From the NCBI RefSeq assembly GCF_020404845.1, contig NZ_JAIOJZ010000025.1, positions 1 through 64,000 of the forward strand: 64,000 nucleotides of DNA, written 5' to 3'. The position numbers were made by a program, and so were the translations under genes. Below are positions 36,245 through 44,634 of the stretch, piece after piece. This DNA is from Streptomyces hyderabadensis (GTDB lineage Bacteria; Actinomycetota; Actinomycetes; Streptomycetales; Streptomycetaceae). The first letter of the stretch is position 1. Each line of letters opens with the position of its first letter. The notes below the pieces were generated by a model. The model was not told where the DNA came from. It was given only the letters and a program-made list of their open reading frames with translations, and did not search any database.

Positions 36245-36577
36245 GGGGACTCCGCGGTGGTGTGGACATGTCGGGACACCGCGACGCTATCCCAGCGCCC
36301 GGGGGCCGATCACCAGCAGCGCCCGACAAAGGCCCGCTCGTCGGCTTGGTGGGCTCCCGACAAAGGCTGCGGGATACACCTGGACTCGGGTGACACCGGT
36401 CACCGAGGGGGTGAGGCGGGCGTCACCAGTAAGCGGAATATTGCATTCGGATGATCACATTCCGTATCCGGGTCGTCCGTATCGTGGGCAGCCGCTGTCG
36501 CCGGGCGGCACGAGACCCGAAACTGTGGGCGCTTTTGCCCCTGTCCCGAGCCCCCCACGCATTGGACGAGCCGCTCC
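36245..36577. other. Divergent bioY/permease upstream region
   Basis: This 333-bp gap has a direct repeat CCCGACAAAGGC (at about 36326 and 36356) and the near-palindrome GGTGACACCGGTCACC (about 36389-36404). It also has CGGAAT...ATTCCG half-sites (36434-36439 and 36459-36464) flanking an AT-rich centre. They could be operators for bioY or the permease; no gene is seen. Confidence 0.4.
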
Positions 36578-37963
36578 ATGTCCAACAGCACCGCCACCGA
36601 CGCGCCCCGGCAGCCGGTGGACTCCCCCCTCTCCCACGGCCTCAAGCAGCGCCATCTGTCGATGATCGCCCTCGGCGGGGTGATCGGCGCCGGGCTGTTC
36701 GTCGGCTCGGGCGCCGGTATCGCCGCCGCCGGGCCCTCGATCGTCGTCGCCTACGCCCTCTCCGGTCTCCTCGTGATGCTGGTGATGCGGATGCTGGGCG
36801 AGATGTCGGCCGCGTACCCGTCCTCCGGTTCCTTCTCCGCCCATGCCGAGCGGGCGATCGGCCCGTGGGCCGGCTTCACGGCGGGCTGGGCCTTCTGGGT
36901 CCTGCTGTGCACGGCCGTCGGACTGGAGGGCATCGGTGCCGCGCAGATCGTGCACGGCTGGCTGCCGGGCACACCCGAGTGGGCGTGGGTGGCGCTGTTC
37001 ATGGTGGTGTTCTGCGGCACCAACCTGGCCGCCGTGCGGAACTTCGGCGAGTTCGAGTTCTGGTTCGCCGCCCTCAAGGTCGGCGCGATCTCGCTGTTCC
37101 TGGTGCTGGGCGTGCTGGCGATCTGCGGCGTGCTGCCCGGCACCGACTCCCCCGGCACCTCCCACCTGGGCGACTTCCTGCCGAACGGCGGCAACGGCCT
37201 GATCATCGGCCTGCTCGCCTCGGTGTTCGCCTACGGCGGCCTGGAGACGGTCACCATCGCGGCGGCCGAGTCGGAGAACCCGGTCAAGGGCGTGGCGAGC
37301 GCCGTGCGGACGGCGATGTGGCGCATCGCGCTGTTCTACGTCGGCTCGATGGCGGTCATCGTGACCCTGGTCCCCTGGGACTCCCCCGAGGTCGTCGAGA
37401 AGGGCCCGTACGTCGCGGCTCTCGACGAGCTGGGCATCCCGGGCGCGGGCCAGCTCATGAACGTCGTGGTCCTGGTCGCGCTGCTGAGCGCGATGAACGC
37501 CAACATCTACGGGGCCTCGCGCATCGGCTACTCGCTGGTCGAGCGCGGCCAGGGCCCGAAGGTGCTGGGCCGGGTGTCGGGCGGGGTGCCGCGGATCGCG
37601 GTGCTGGTCTCCTCCCTCTTCGGCTTCGGATGCGTGCTGCTCAGCTACTGGCGGCCGGACGACGTCTTCTCCTGGCTGCTGAACATGATCGGCGCGGTCA
37701 TCCTGGTCGTCTGGATCTTCATCGCCGCCTCGCAGCTGCGGCTGCGCCGCCGGCTGGAGCGGGAGACGCCCGAGAAGCTGGTCGTGCGCATGTGGGGCTT
37801 CCCGTGGCTGACCTGGGTGGCGCTGGCGGGCATGGCCGCGGTGTTCGTGCTGATGGCCCGTGAGCCGGACACCCGGGTGCAGCTGTACTCGACGGGCGGA
37901 ATGACGCTGGCCCTGGCGGCCGTCGGCTACGCCCGGCAGCGGCGGGGAGCCGCCCGCCGCTAG
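36578..37963 (+). CDS. Amino-acid permease (APC/AAT family), copy 2
   Basis: This 461-residue permease has about 12 helices and the signature LKQRHLSMIALGGVIGAGLF. It aligns with the permease at 34143-35588 throughout, including SGSFSAHA, GEFEFWFAALKV and PEKLVVRMWGFPWLTW, so the pair arose by duplication. Specificity is unknown. ATG 36578. Its terminator (37986-38018) is followed by superoxide dismutase on the same strand. Confidence 0.92.
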   Translation: MSNSTATDAPRQPVDSPLSHGLKQRHLSMIALGGVIGAGLFVGSGAGIAAAGPSIVVAYALSGLLVMLVMRMLGEMSAAYPSSGSFSAHAERAIGPWAGFTAGWAFWVLLCTAVGLEGIGAAQIVHGWLPGTPEWAWVALFMVVFCGTNLAAVRNFGEFEFWFAALKVGAISLFLVLGVLAICGVLPGTDSPGTSHLGDFLPNGGNGLIIGLLASVFAYGGLETVTIAAAESENPVKGVASAVRTAMWRIALFYVGSMAVIVTLVPWDSPEVVEKGPYVAALDELGIPGAGQLMNVVVLVALLSAMNANIYGASRIGYSLVERGQGPKVLGRVSGGVPRIAVLVSSLFGFGCVLLSYWRPDDVFSWLLNMIGAVILVVWIFIAASQLRLRRRLERETPEKLVVRMWGFPWLTWVALAGMAAVFVLMAREPDTRVQLYSTGGMTLALAAVGYARQRRGAARR

Positions 37964-37985
37964 CCCGGCACCCGGACACCCCGAG

Positions 37986-38018
37986 GGCCCTCGCACGGAC
38001 GCGTGCGGGGGCCTTTTT
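37986..38018 (+). terminator. Permease terminator with U-run
   Basis: A 12-bp stem (one G:T pair) is followed directly by TTTTT, one of the few classical intrinsic terminators in this window. Confidence 0.85.
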
Positions 38019-38075
38019 CGTGTGCACCCGGCCCGCCCCTCCATGCCTCCGGAGTCTCTTGCTGCTAGCGTGCAC

Positions 38076-38092
38076 TTGCAAGCCTTTTGCAA
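38076..38092 (+). promoter_or_regulatory. Nur box (nickel-dependent repressor operator)
   Basis: TTGCAAGCCTTTTGCAA is an exact match to the published Nur box pattern TTGCAA-N5-TTGCAA, as I recall it. It lies 23 bp before the superoxide dismutase start. A -10-like TAGCGT (38066-38071) lies just upstream, so bound Nur would cover the transcription start. Confidence 0.8.
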
Positions 38093-38115
38093 TAAGAGGT
38101 CGGAGGGGATCCGCC

Positions 38116-38757
38116 ATGTCCGTCTACACGCTTCCTGAACTGCCGTACGACTACTCGGCGCTGGCTCCCGTGATCAGCCCCGAGATCATCGAGCTGCACC
38201 ACGACAAGCACCACGCCGCGTACGTCAAGGGCGCCAACGACACGCTGGAGCAGCTCGCCGAGGCGCGGGACAAGGAGACGTGGGGCTCGATCAACGGCCT
38301 GGAGAAGAACCTGGCCTTCCACCTCTCCGGCCACATCCTGCACTCGATCTACTGGCACAACATGACCGGCGACGGCGGCGGCGAGCCCCTGGACAAGGAC
38401 GGCGTGGGCGAGCTGGCCGACGCGATCGCCGAGTCCTTCGGCTCCTTCGCCGGTTTCAAGGCGCAGCTCACCAAGGCCGCCGCGACCACCCAGGGCTCGG
38501 GCTGGGGCGTCCTGGCCTACGAGCCGCTGAGCGGGCGCCTGATCGTCGAGCAGGTCTACGACCACCAGGGCAACGTCGGCCAGGGCTCCACCCCGATCCT
38601 GGTCTTCGACGCCTGGGAGCACGCCTTCTACCTGCAGTACAAGAACCAGAAGGTCGACTTCATCGACGCCATGTGGGCGGTCGTCAACTGGCAGGACGTG
38701 GCCGCGCGTTACGAGGCCGCCAAGTCCCGCACCAACACGCTGCTGCTGGCCCCCTGA
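38116..38757 (+). CDS. sodF: Iron superoxide dismutase, Nur-regulated
   Basis: This 213-residue Fe/Mn-type superoxide dismutase has metal ligands His28 (IELHHDKHH), His76 (HILHSIYW), Asp165 and His169 (DAWEHAFY). ATG 38116 follows GGAGGGG. In Streptomyces coelicolor the Fe enzyme is repressed by nickel-bound Nur so that the nickel enzyme takes over; the perfect Nur box here predicts the same switch. A 15-bp stem terminator follows at 38822. Confidence 0.96.
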   Translation: MSVYTLPELPYDYSALAPVISPEIIELHHDKHHAAYVKGANDTLEQLAEARDKETWGSINGLEKNLAFHLSGHILHSIYWHNMTGDGGGEPLDKDGVGELADAIAESFGSFAGFKAQLTKAAATTQGSGWGVLAYEPLSGRLIVEQVYDHQGNVGQGSTPILVFDAWEHAFYLQYKNQKVDFIDAMWAVVNWQDVAARYEAAKSRTNTLLLAP

Positions 38758-38821
38758 GAGCCGGCCCCGGTCGTCCCGCCTCGTGATCGTCTTCTCAACC
38801 TTCACCGGGCGGGCGGAATGA

Positions 38822-38860
38822 GGAGAGCCCCCGCGAGGACGTGACTCGCGGGGGCTCTCC
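38822..38860 (+). terminator. sodF terminator
   Basis: A perfect 15-bp stem (38822-38836 with 38846-38860) lies 65 bp after the sodF stop. Confidence 0.85.
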
Positions 38861-38923
38861 GTCTCCCCGGCGGTCCTTGCCGTCTCCCCCGGCGGTCCTT
38901 CCCGTCTCGCCCGTCGGTCGCCG
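38860..38923. repeat. Three degenerate 20-22 bp tandem repeats
   Basis: CCGTCTCCCCGGCGGTCCTT, CCGTCTCCCCCGGCGGTCCT and the shorter CCGTCTCGCCCGTCGGTCG follow one another just after the sodF terminator and before the leader ORF promoter. Confidence 0.6.
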
Positions 38924-38925
38924 TC

Positions 38926-38954
38926 TGGGCAGGGCGGTGCCGCTTTGCTAGCTT
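38926..38954 (+). promoter_or_regulatory. Probable promoter of leader ORF 1
   Basis: TGGGCA (38926-38931) and TAGCTT (38949-38954) are 17 nt apart; the expected start site coincides with the leader ATG at 38962, predicting a leaderless transcript. Confidence 0.4.
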
Positions 38955-38961
38955 CGAGCGC

Positions 38962-39054
38962 ATGGTTGCCCAGGCCCGGAACTTCACGTCGCGTCGCTAT
39001 GTCGACCTGCGACGCCAGGGCACCGCCACCTGTCGCCGTCCTCGCGTGAGCTGA
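38962..39054 (+). CDS. Putative 30-residue leader peptide upstream of the ROK gene
   Basis: This short ORF encodes MVAQARNFTSRRYVDLRRQG followed by TATCRRPRVS. The R-Y-V-D-L-x-R...T-A-x-C pattern resembles the small leader peptides found upstream of sulfur and cysteine genes in actinomycetes. A promoter-like pair places the transcript start at the ATG. Downstream, before the ROK gene, are a 12-bp palindrome CGGGTGCACCCG (39069-39080) and a hairpin CCGTC-N6-GACGG (39132-39147). Attenuation by cysteine supply is inferred. Confidence 0.55.
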   Translation: MVAQARNFTSRRYVDLRRQGTATCRRPRVS

Positions 39055-39180
39055 CGGGGCACCACACCCGGGTGCACCCGTCGCACGAGTCAGCAGATCC
39101 GTGAGGCGGGCGGGGTGGCACCGGCGCGCCTCCGTCCGTTCAGACGGCGCAGTGTCGGACCGTTCCGGAGGAGACCACCC

Positions 39181-40380
39181 ATGCCCCGTACCGCGGCAGC
39201 CCTGACCGCTTCCCCCGTACCGCGCGGCGCAGGCCACGGCCGGCGCCGGGCCACCGCCGGCGTCGTCCTGCGCTCCGTGCTGGAGCACGGGCCGGTGGCG
39301 CGCAGCACCATCGCCCGGCTGACCGGGCTGTCCCCGGCGTCCGTGACGGACTACTGCGCGCACTTCACCCGGCTCGGGCTGGTCCGCGAGGCCGAGCCGC
39401 CCCGCCGCGCGAAGGCAGTGGGCCGCCCGCACGTGCCGCTGGACCTCGACGACTCGCGGTTCGTGGTGGGCGGGGTGCATGTGGCCGTCCCGTACACCAC
39501 GGTCGCGCTGCTCGATCTGCGCGGCCGGGTGGTGCGGCGGCGGGAACTGAAGCACGAGCGGACCGACCCGCCGGGGGTGCTGGACCGCGCGGCGCGGGCA
39601 CTGGCGGAGCTGCTGGCCGAGGTCCGGGACGTCCGCCCGCTCGGGGTCGGGATGGCGGCCGGCGGCTGGGTCGACCGGGACTCCGGCGTGATCGTCGAGC
39701 ACGGACTGCTGGGCTGGCGCGACGTGCCGGTGCGGGAGATGCTCGGCGCGCGCACCGGGCTGCCGGTCCATGTCGACGGCCACGCACGGGCGTTGGTCAA
39801 CGGCGAGCGGCTCTTCGGGCGGGCCCGGGGCAGCGGGAGCGTGCTGCACCTCTTCGTCGGCAACGTGGTGGACGCGGCGTTCGCCACCCACGACGAGGTG
39901 CACCACGGGCCGCGTTCACAGGCGGGCACGATCGCGCACCTGCCGGTGCCGGGCGGCGACGAGCCGTGCCCGTGCGGTCGTACCGGCTGCCTCCAGGCGG
40001 AGCTGGGCGAGCGGACCCTGTGCCACCGGGCCCGCGCGGCCGGGATCACCGACGGGGCCGATCCGCGGCACGTGCTCGCCGCGGCGAACGCGGGCGACCC
40101 GGTGGCCGCCGCGCTGCTGCTGGAGCGGTCGCGGGCCACCGGGCGGGCGGCGGGGCTGCTGGCGGATGTCCTCAACCCGGAGACGGTGGTGGTGACCGAG
40201 ATCGGCGCCATGCACCGGGAGGACTGCCTGGCCGCGTTGCGGGAGGCGGTCGGCGCGGAACGCGCGGCGGACGTCTTCCCCACCAGTTTTCCCGGCTCCG
40301 TGCTGGCCGTCGCCGGCGGCTCGGTCGTTCTGGACGTGCTGTACCGGGATCCGCTGGGCGTTTCGGCCGAGGCCAATTAA
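39181..40380 (+). CDS. ROK family transcriptional regulator
   Basis: This 399-residue protein has an N-terminal winged helix (about 25-70: SVLEHGPVARSTIARLTGLSPASVTDYCAHF) and a ROK sugar-kinase-like domain. A zinc-site motif CPCGRTGCLQAELG (about 262-275) is present. The kinase phosphate loop is degenerate, consistent with a regulator. ATG 39181 follows GGAGGAG. It lies between two leader ORFs, directly upstream of the sulfonate operon, so it likely regulates that operon; an effector is unknown. Confidence 0.85.
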   Translation: MPRTAAALTASPVPRGAGHGRRRATAGVVLRSVLEHGPVARSTIARLTGLSPASVTDYCAHFTRLGLVREAEPPRRAKAVGRPHVPLDLDDSRFVVGGVHVAVPYTTVALLDLRGRVVRRRELKHERTDPPGVLDRAARALAELLAEVRDVRPLGVGMAAGGWVDRDSGVIVEHGLLGWRDVPVREMLGARTGLPVHVDGHARALVNGERLFGRARGSGSVLHLFVGNVVDAAFATHDEVHHGPRSQAGTIAHLPVPGGDEPCPCGRTGCLQAELGERTLCHRARAAGITDGADPRHVLAAANAGDPVAAALLLERSRATGRAAGLLADVLNPETVVVTEIGAMHREDCLAALREAVGAERAADVFPTSFPGSVLAVAGGSVVLDVLYRDPLGVSAEAN

Positions 40381-40397
40381 TTCAGAAACGCGGAATG

Positions 40398-40426
40398 TTG
40401 ACACCGATCACCGAGGACCGGAAGCA
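40398..40426 (+). promoter_or_regulatory. Probable promoter of the sulfonate operon leader
   Basis: TTGACA (40398-40403), an exact -35 consensus, is followed after 17 nt by GAAGCA (40421-40426), a weak -10. The start point would fall at about 40433, almost on the ATG of the Cys-rich leader. Confidence 0.4.
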
Positions 40427-40434
40427 TTCACCCC

Positions 40435-40461
40435 ATGAGCTGTCGCACCCTCTGTTGCTGA
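40435..40461 (+). CDS. Cysteine-rich 8-residue attenuation leader peptide
   Basis: The ORF reads MSCRTLCC and stops. Three of eight codons are Cys, two of them tandem just before the stop, a codon rare in this genome. This is the pattern of an amino-acid attenuator, placed 157 bp before a sulfur-acquisition operon. Downstream pairing elements include GAATTCC/GGAATTC (40498-40524) and GCGC repeats at about 40470-40483. Ribosome stalling at low Cys-tRNA would permit expression; this is inference from codons and position. Confidence 0.6.
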   Translation: MSCRTLCC

Positions 40462-40618
40462 CGCCCCGGCGCGCCCGGAGCGCGTATCCCACCGCGTGAA
40501 TTCCCTTTTCCGTCGCCGGAATTCCGCATGCCTCACTGCCCGGCACCCCGTTGCTGTGCCGTTTTCCGTCTTCCCGGCCGCCGCCGTGCCCGGTCCGGAT
40601 GAATCAGGGAGTCCTTCC

Positions 40619-41683
40619 ATGCCCCCTCCGCCTGCCACAGGCCTCGACCGCCGCCTCTTCCTCACCTCGCTGATCGGTGCCTCGGCAGCCGTCGCCGGGC
40701 TCGGCGGCTGCGCCGACGGCAGTGCCGCCGCCGAGACGAAGGGCGCCTCCACCGCTCCGCTCGCCGACAAGGTGCCCGAGGGCACCAGTCTGAAGATCTC
40801 CTCTTATCAGAACACCCAGCAGATCCAGTTCGAACTAGCCGGACTGAAGGTTCCGTTCGAGGTGTCGGACTGGCTGAACATCGGGGCGGGACCCGACGTC
40901 ATCAACGCCTTCCGGGCGAACTCCCTGGACCTCGCCAACAACGCGGGAATACCGCCGATCCAGGCCTACTACCAAGGCTTCAAGGCGAAGATCGTCGCGA
41001 TCAACCTCACTCGGAAACCGAACTACCTGTTCGCCACGAAACCCGGCAGCGACATCCGCACCCCGGCCGACTTCGAGGGCCGGAAGCTGGCCTTCTCCCA
41101 GGGGCAGGCGCAGGGCGTCGTACTGCTGCGGGCGCTGAAGAAGGCCGGGCTCGGCTACGACCAGGTGGAGCTGGTGCCGCTGACCAGCAACCAGTTCCTG
41201 ACCGCGCTCCAGTCCGGCCAGGTGGACATCGCCCCGCTCGCCAACAGCCAGGCGCCCGCCTATCTGAACCAGTACGGGTCCAAGGGCGCGCGCACCATCG
41301 AGACCGACGTGGTCGACCTGCTCAGCCTGCTGTGGGCACCGCAGTCCGTACTGAACGACCGCGCGAAGGCCGCCGCCGTCGCCGCCTACATCCCGCAGTG
41401 GGTCAAGGGGCTCGTCTGGACGTGGGAGCACCCGGACCAGTGGAACAGGGAGTACTACGTCAAGACGCAGAACCTGACCCTCGCGCAGGCGCAGGCCGTC
41501 ACCGAACTGGCCAACAAGCCGCTGTTCCCGCCGAGCTGGGACGAGGCGATCGCCTGGGAGCAGGAGACGGCTGACCTGCTCGCGGAGGGCGGCTTCGTGA
41601 AGGAGTTCGACGTGACGCAGCTCTTCGACCGCCGCTTCGAGGCCATCGCGGCACGGGCCGCGACGGCGGAGTACCGGAGGTGA
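40619..41683 (+). CDS. Sulfonate-type ABC transporter substrate-binding lipoprotein
   Basis: The 354-residue protein starts with DRRLFLTSLIGASAAVAGLGGC, a signal with twin Arg and a lipobox Cys (Gly-Gly-Cys), so it is an exported lipoprotein. The rest is an SsuA/TauA/NrtA-like binding fold (AFRANSLDLANNAGIPPIQA, LQSGQVDIAPLANSQAPAYL). ATG 40619 has AGGGAG 7 nt upstream. The permease starts within its stop codon. The downstream desulfonation enzymes point to an organosulfonate or related organosulfur ligand. Confidence 0.9.
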   Translation: MPPPPATGLDRRLFLTSLIGASAAVAGLGGCADGSAAAETKGASTAPLADKVPEGTSLKISSYQNTQQIQFELAGLKVPFEVSDWLNIGAGPDVINAFRANSLDLANNAGIPPIQAYYQGFKAKIVAINLTRKPNYLFATKPGSDIRTPADFEGRKLAFSQGQAQGVVLLRALKKAGLGYDQVELVPLTSNQFLTALQSGQVDIAPLANSQAPAYLNQYGSKGARTIETDVVDLLSLLWAPQSVLNDRAKAAAVAAYIPQWVKGLVWTWEHPDQWNREYYVKTQNLTLAQAQAVTELANKPLFPPSWDEAIAWEQETADLLAEGGFVKEFDVTQLFDRRFEAIAARAATAEYRR

Positions 41684-42531
41684 GCGCCGTGACCACCCTC
41701 GCGACCGCCGAGAGCGCGGTCACCGTCGCCGAGGACGCCCACCAGGTGCGCAGGCGCCGCCGCCTCTCGCCCGGGAAGCGGTGGCCGGCCGCCCGGCTCA
41801 CCGGACCGCTGCTGGTGGTCGTCCTGTGGACGGCCGCCTCCGCCGCCGGCACGCTGGATCCCGGCGCGATCCCGGCGCCCTGGACGGTGGCCGAGACGGC
41901 CGGCCGGCTGTGGTCGGACGGGACGCTCGCCACCGACGTCGTCACCTCGCTGCGCCGCGCCGCGACCGGGTTCTCGATCGGGCTGGGCGCCGGGGTGCTG
42001 CTGGCGCTGGCCGCCGGGCTCAGCCGGGTGGGCGACGCCCTGATCGACGGGACGGTACAGCTCAACCGGGCCGTTCCGACGCTGGGCCTGATCCCGCTGT
42101 TCATCCTGTGGCTGGGCATCGGGGAGACCTTCAAGATCGCCATCATCGCGATCGTCGTGTACATCCCGATGTACCTGAACACGCACGCCGCGCTGTCCGG
42201 CATCGACAGCCGCTACGTCGAACTGGCCGAGGTCCAGGGGCTGTCCCGGCTGCGGTTCATCCGCCAGGTGGTGATCCCCGGCTCGCTGCCCGGCTTCTTC
42301 GTGGGGCTCCGGCTCAGTGTCACCGGTTCCTGGCTGGGCCTGGTGGTGCTGGAGCAGATCAACGCCACCAGCGGCCTCGGCTACATGATGTTCCAGGCCC
42401 AGAACTACGGCCAGACGGACGTGATCCTCGTCGGCCTGCTGATCTACGGCGTCTTCGGTCTGGTCTCCGACAGCGTGGTCCGGCTGATCGAGCGGAGGGT
42501 GCTGTCATGGCGACGCACACTGAGCAGCTGA
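41680..42531 (+). CDS. Sulfonate-type ABC transporter permease
   Basis: This 283-residue inner-membrane permease has about six helices and the EAA loop (ELAEVQGLSRLRFIRQVVIPGSLPGFFVGLRL) that contacts the ATPase. It resembles SsuC/TauC. GTG 41680 overlaps the binding-protein stop (GTGA), and its own end overlaps the ATPase start by 25 bp; translational coupling throughout. Confidence 0.92.
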   Translation: MSAVTTLATAESAVTVAEDAHQVRRRRRLSPGKRWPAARLTGPLLVVVLWTAASAAGTLDPGAIPAPWTVAETAGRLWSDGTLATDVVTSLRRAATGFSIGLGAGVLLALAAGLSRVGDALIDGTVQLNRAVPTLGLIPLFILWLGIGETFKIAIIAIVVYIPMYLNTHAALSGIDSRYVELAEVQGLSRLRFIRQVVIPGSLPGFFVGLRLSVTGSWLGLVVLEQINATSGLGYMMFQAQNYGQTDVILVGLLIYGVFGLVSDSVVRLIERRVLSWRRTLSS

Positions 42532-43238
42532 CCCGTCCGGCCGTCCGGCTGCACGGCCTGACCAGGTCCTTCAAGGGCCGTACGGTGCTCGACGGCATCG
42601 ACCTCGAACTGCCCGCGGGCCAGTTCACCGCGCTGCTGGGGCACAGCGGGTCCGGCAAGAGCACGCTGCTGCGGGCCGTGGCCGGACTGGACCACGGCGT
42701 CGAGGGCGAGGGGCGGCTGTCGGCGCCGGAGCGGGTGTCGGTGGTCTTCCAGGACTCCCGGCTGCTGCCCTGGTCCCGGGTGCTGGACAACGTGCTGCTC
42801 GGCGCGGAGGGCAAGGAGGCCGCCGAGCGCGGCCGGGCCGCCCTGGCCGAGGTGGGTCTGGCGGGACGCGAACGGGCCTGGCCCGGGGAGCTGTCCGGCG
42901 GCGAGGCGCAGCGGGCGGCACTCGCCCGGGCCCTGGTGCGGGAGCCGCAACTGCTCCTCGCCGACGAGCCGTTCGGCGCGCTGGACGCCCTGACCCGGAT
43001 CCGGATGCACAACCTGCTGCGGGAGCTGTGGGAGCGCCACCGGCCCTCGGTGCTGCTGGTCACCCACGACGTCGACGAGGCGATCGTGCTCGCCGACCGG
43101 GTGCTGGTGCTGGAGAACGGCCGTATCGGCCTCGACCTGACCATCGACCACCCCCATCCGCGCTCCTACCGGGAGCCGAAGCTGGGCGAGTACCGGGAGC
43201 GGCTGCTGGCCGCCCTGGGCGTGACGGAGGACCACTGA
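42507..43238 (+). CDS. Sulfonate-type ABC transporter ATP-binding protein
   Basis: This 243-residue ATPase has Walker A GHSGSGKST (45-53), signature LSGGEAQR, Walker B LLLADEPFGALDALTR and switch His in LVTHDVDEA, all typical of the SsuB/TauB group. ATG 42507 lies inside the permease gene; its stop overlaps the next ATG (TGATG). It drives the importer encoded upstream. Confidence 0.94.
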   Translation: MATHTEQLTRPAVRLHGLTRSFKGRTVLDGIDLELPAGQFTALLGHSGSGKSTLLRAVAGLDHGVEGEGRLSAPERVSVVFQDSRLLPWSRVLDNVLLGAEGKEAAERGRAALAEVGLAGRERAWPGELSGGEAQRAALARALVREPQLLLADEPFGALDALTRIRMHNLLRELWERHRPSVLLVTHDVDEAIVLADRVLVLENGRIGLDLTIDHPHPRSYREPKLGEYRERLLAALGVTEDH

Positions 43239-44620
43239 TGACCCGCCGGCTGCACCTGAACGCGTTCCTGATGAACACCGGTCACCACGAGGCGTCCTGG
43301 CGGCTGCCGGAGAGCGACCCGTACGCCCATGTGAGCCTCGCGCACTACGTGGACCTGGCCCGGACCGCCGAGCGCGGCACCTTCGACTCGCTGTTCCTCG
43401 CCGACGGTCCGCAGCTGTGGAACAACCTCGCGCAGCGGCCGGCCGGCGCGCTGGAACCGCTCACCCTGCTGACCGCGCTGGCCACCGCGACCGAGCACAT
43501 CGGGCTGATCGCCACGGCCTCCACCTCCTACAACTCGCCCTACAACCTGGCCCGCAGGTTCGCCTCGCTGGACATCGTCAGCGGCGGCCGGGCGGGCTGG
43601 AACATCGTCACCACCGCGGGGGCCGAGGCGGCCCGCAACTTCGGTCTGGACGCCGAGCCCGCGCACGCCGAGCGGTACGCCCGCGCCGCCGAGTTCGTGG
43701 ACGTGGCGCTGAAGCTGTGGGACAGCTGGGAGGACGACGCGGTCCTCGCCGACAAGGCGGCCGGCGTGTGGGGCGACGACAGCCGCATCCACCCGCCGCG
43801 CCACCGGGGGACGTACTTCAGCGTCGAGGGCGCGCTCAACGTGCCCCGCACCCCGCAGGGCTACCCGCTGCTGGTGCAGGCCGGGTCCTCGACCGACGGC
43901 AAGGTCTTCGCGGCCCGGTACGCGGAGGCGGTGTTCACCGCGCAGCAGACGCTCGAGGACGCGCGGTCCTTCTACGCCGACATCAAGAGCCGCACCCGGC
44001 TCGCGGGGCGTGATCCGGAGCACCTCAAGGTGCTGCCGGGCATCGTCCCGGTGATCGGGTCCACCGAGGCGGAGGCACGCGCCGCGGAGCAGGTCCTGGA
44101 GGACCACATCGTGCACACGCACGGCGTGCGGCGCCTGGAGGACCTGCTGCGGCTGGCGCCCGGCACCCTGGACCTGGACGGTCCGCTGCCGGACGACCTG
44201 CCGCCGGAGAGCGCCATCGAGGGGGCCAGGAGCCGCTACACGCTGGTCGTGGAGCTGGCCCGGCGCGAGCGCCTGACCGTGCGGCAGCTGATCGGGCGGC
44301 TCGGCGGCGGGCGCGGCCACCTCACCTTCACCGGGACCCCGGAGCAGGTGGCCGACGAGATCGAGACGTGGTTCACGCGGGGTGCGGCCGACGGCTTCAA
44401 CATCATGCCGCCGGTGCTGCCCTCGGGCCTGGAGACCTTCGTGGACCACGTCGTCCCGGTCCTGCGCGAGCGCGGCCTGCTGCGCACCGCGTACGGACCC
44501 CGGCAGACCCTGCGCGAGCGCTACGGGCTGCCCCGGCCCCGCAACCAGTACGTCAGCGACGCCGCCGGCGACCCCGGCCCGGCCACGGCCGGGGCGCCGG
44601 CCGCACTCACCCGTATCTGA
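43238..44620 (+). CDS. NtaA/DmoA-type FMN-dependent monooxygenase
   Basis: This 460-residue protein is a luciferase-like flavin monooxygenase of the NtaA/SnaA/DmoA/SsuD class: LHLNAFLMNTGHHEASWR, GTFDSLFLADG, TASTSYNSPYNLARRFASLDIVSGGRAGWNIVTT and YPLLVQAGSSTDGK are family hallmarks. It uses reduced FMN and O2 to cleave C-S or C-N bonds. Its place between a sulfonate-type importer and TauD-like dioxygenase argues for desulfurisation. No flavin reductase gene is adjacent, so one must come from elsewhere. Confidence 0.9.
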   Translation: MTRRLHLNAFLMNTGHHEASWRLPESDPYAHVSLAHYVDLARTAERGTFDSLFLADGPQLWNNLAQRPAGALEPLTLLTALATATEHIGLIATASTSYNSPYNLARRFASLDIVSGGRAGWNIVTTAGAEAARNFGLDAEPAHAERYARAAEFVDVALKLWDSWEDDAVLADKAAGVWGDDSRIHPPRHRGTYFSVEGALNVPRTPQGYPLLVQAGSSTDGKVFAARYAEAVFTAQQTLEDARSFYADIKSRTRLAGRDPEHLKVLPGIVPVIGSTEAEARAAEQVLEDHIVHTHGVRRLEDLLRLAPGTLDLDGPLPDDLPPESAIEGARSRYTLVVELARRERLTVRQLIGRLGGGRGHLTFTGTPEQVADEIETWFTRGAADGFNIMPPVLPSGLETFVDHVVPVLRERGLLRTAYGPRQTLRERYGLPRPRNQYVSDAAGDPGPATAGAPAALTRI

Positions 44621-44634
44621 GAGAGGAACCCGCC

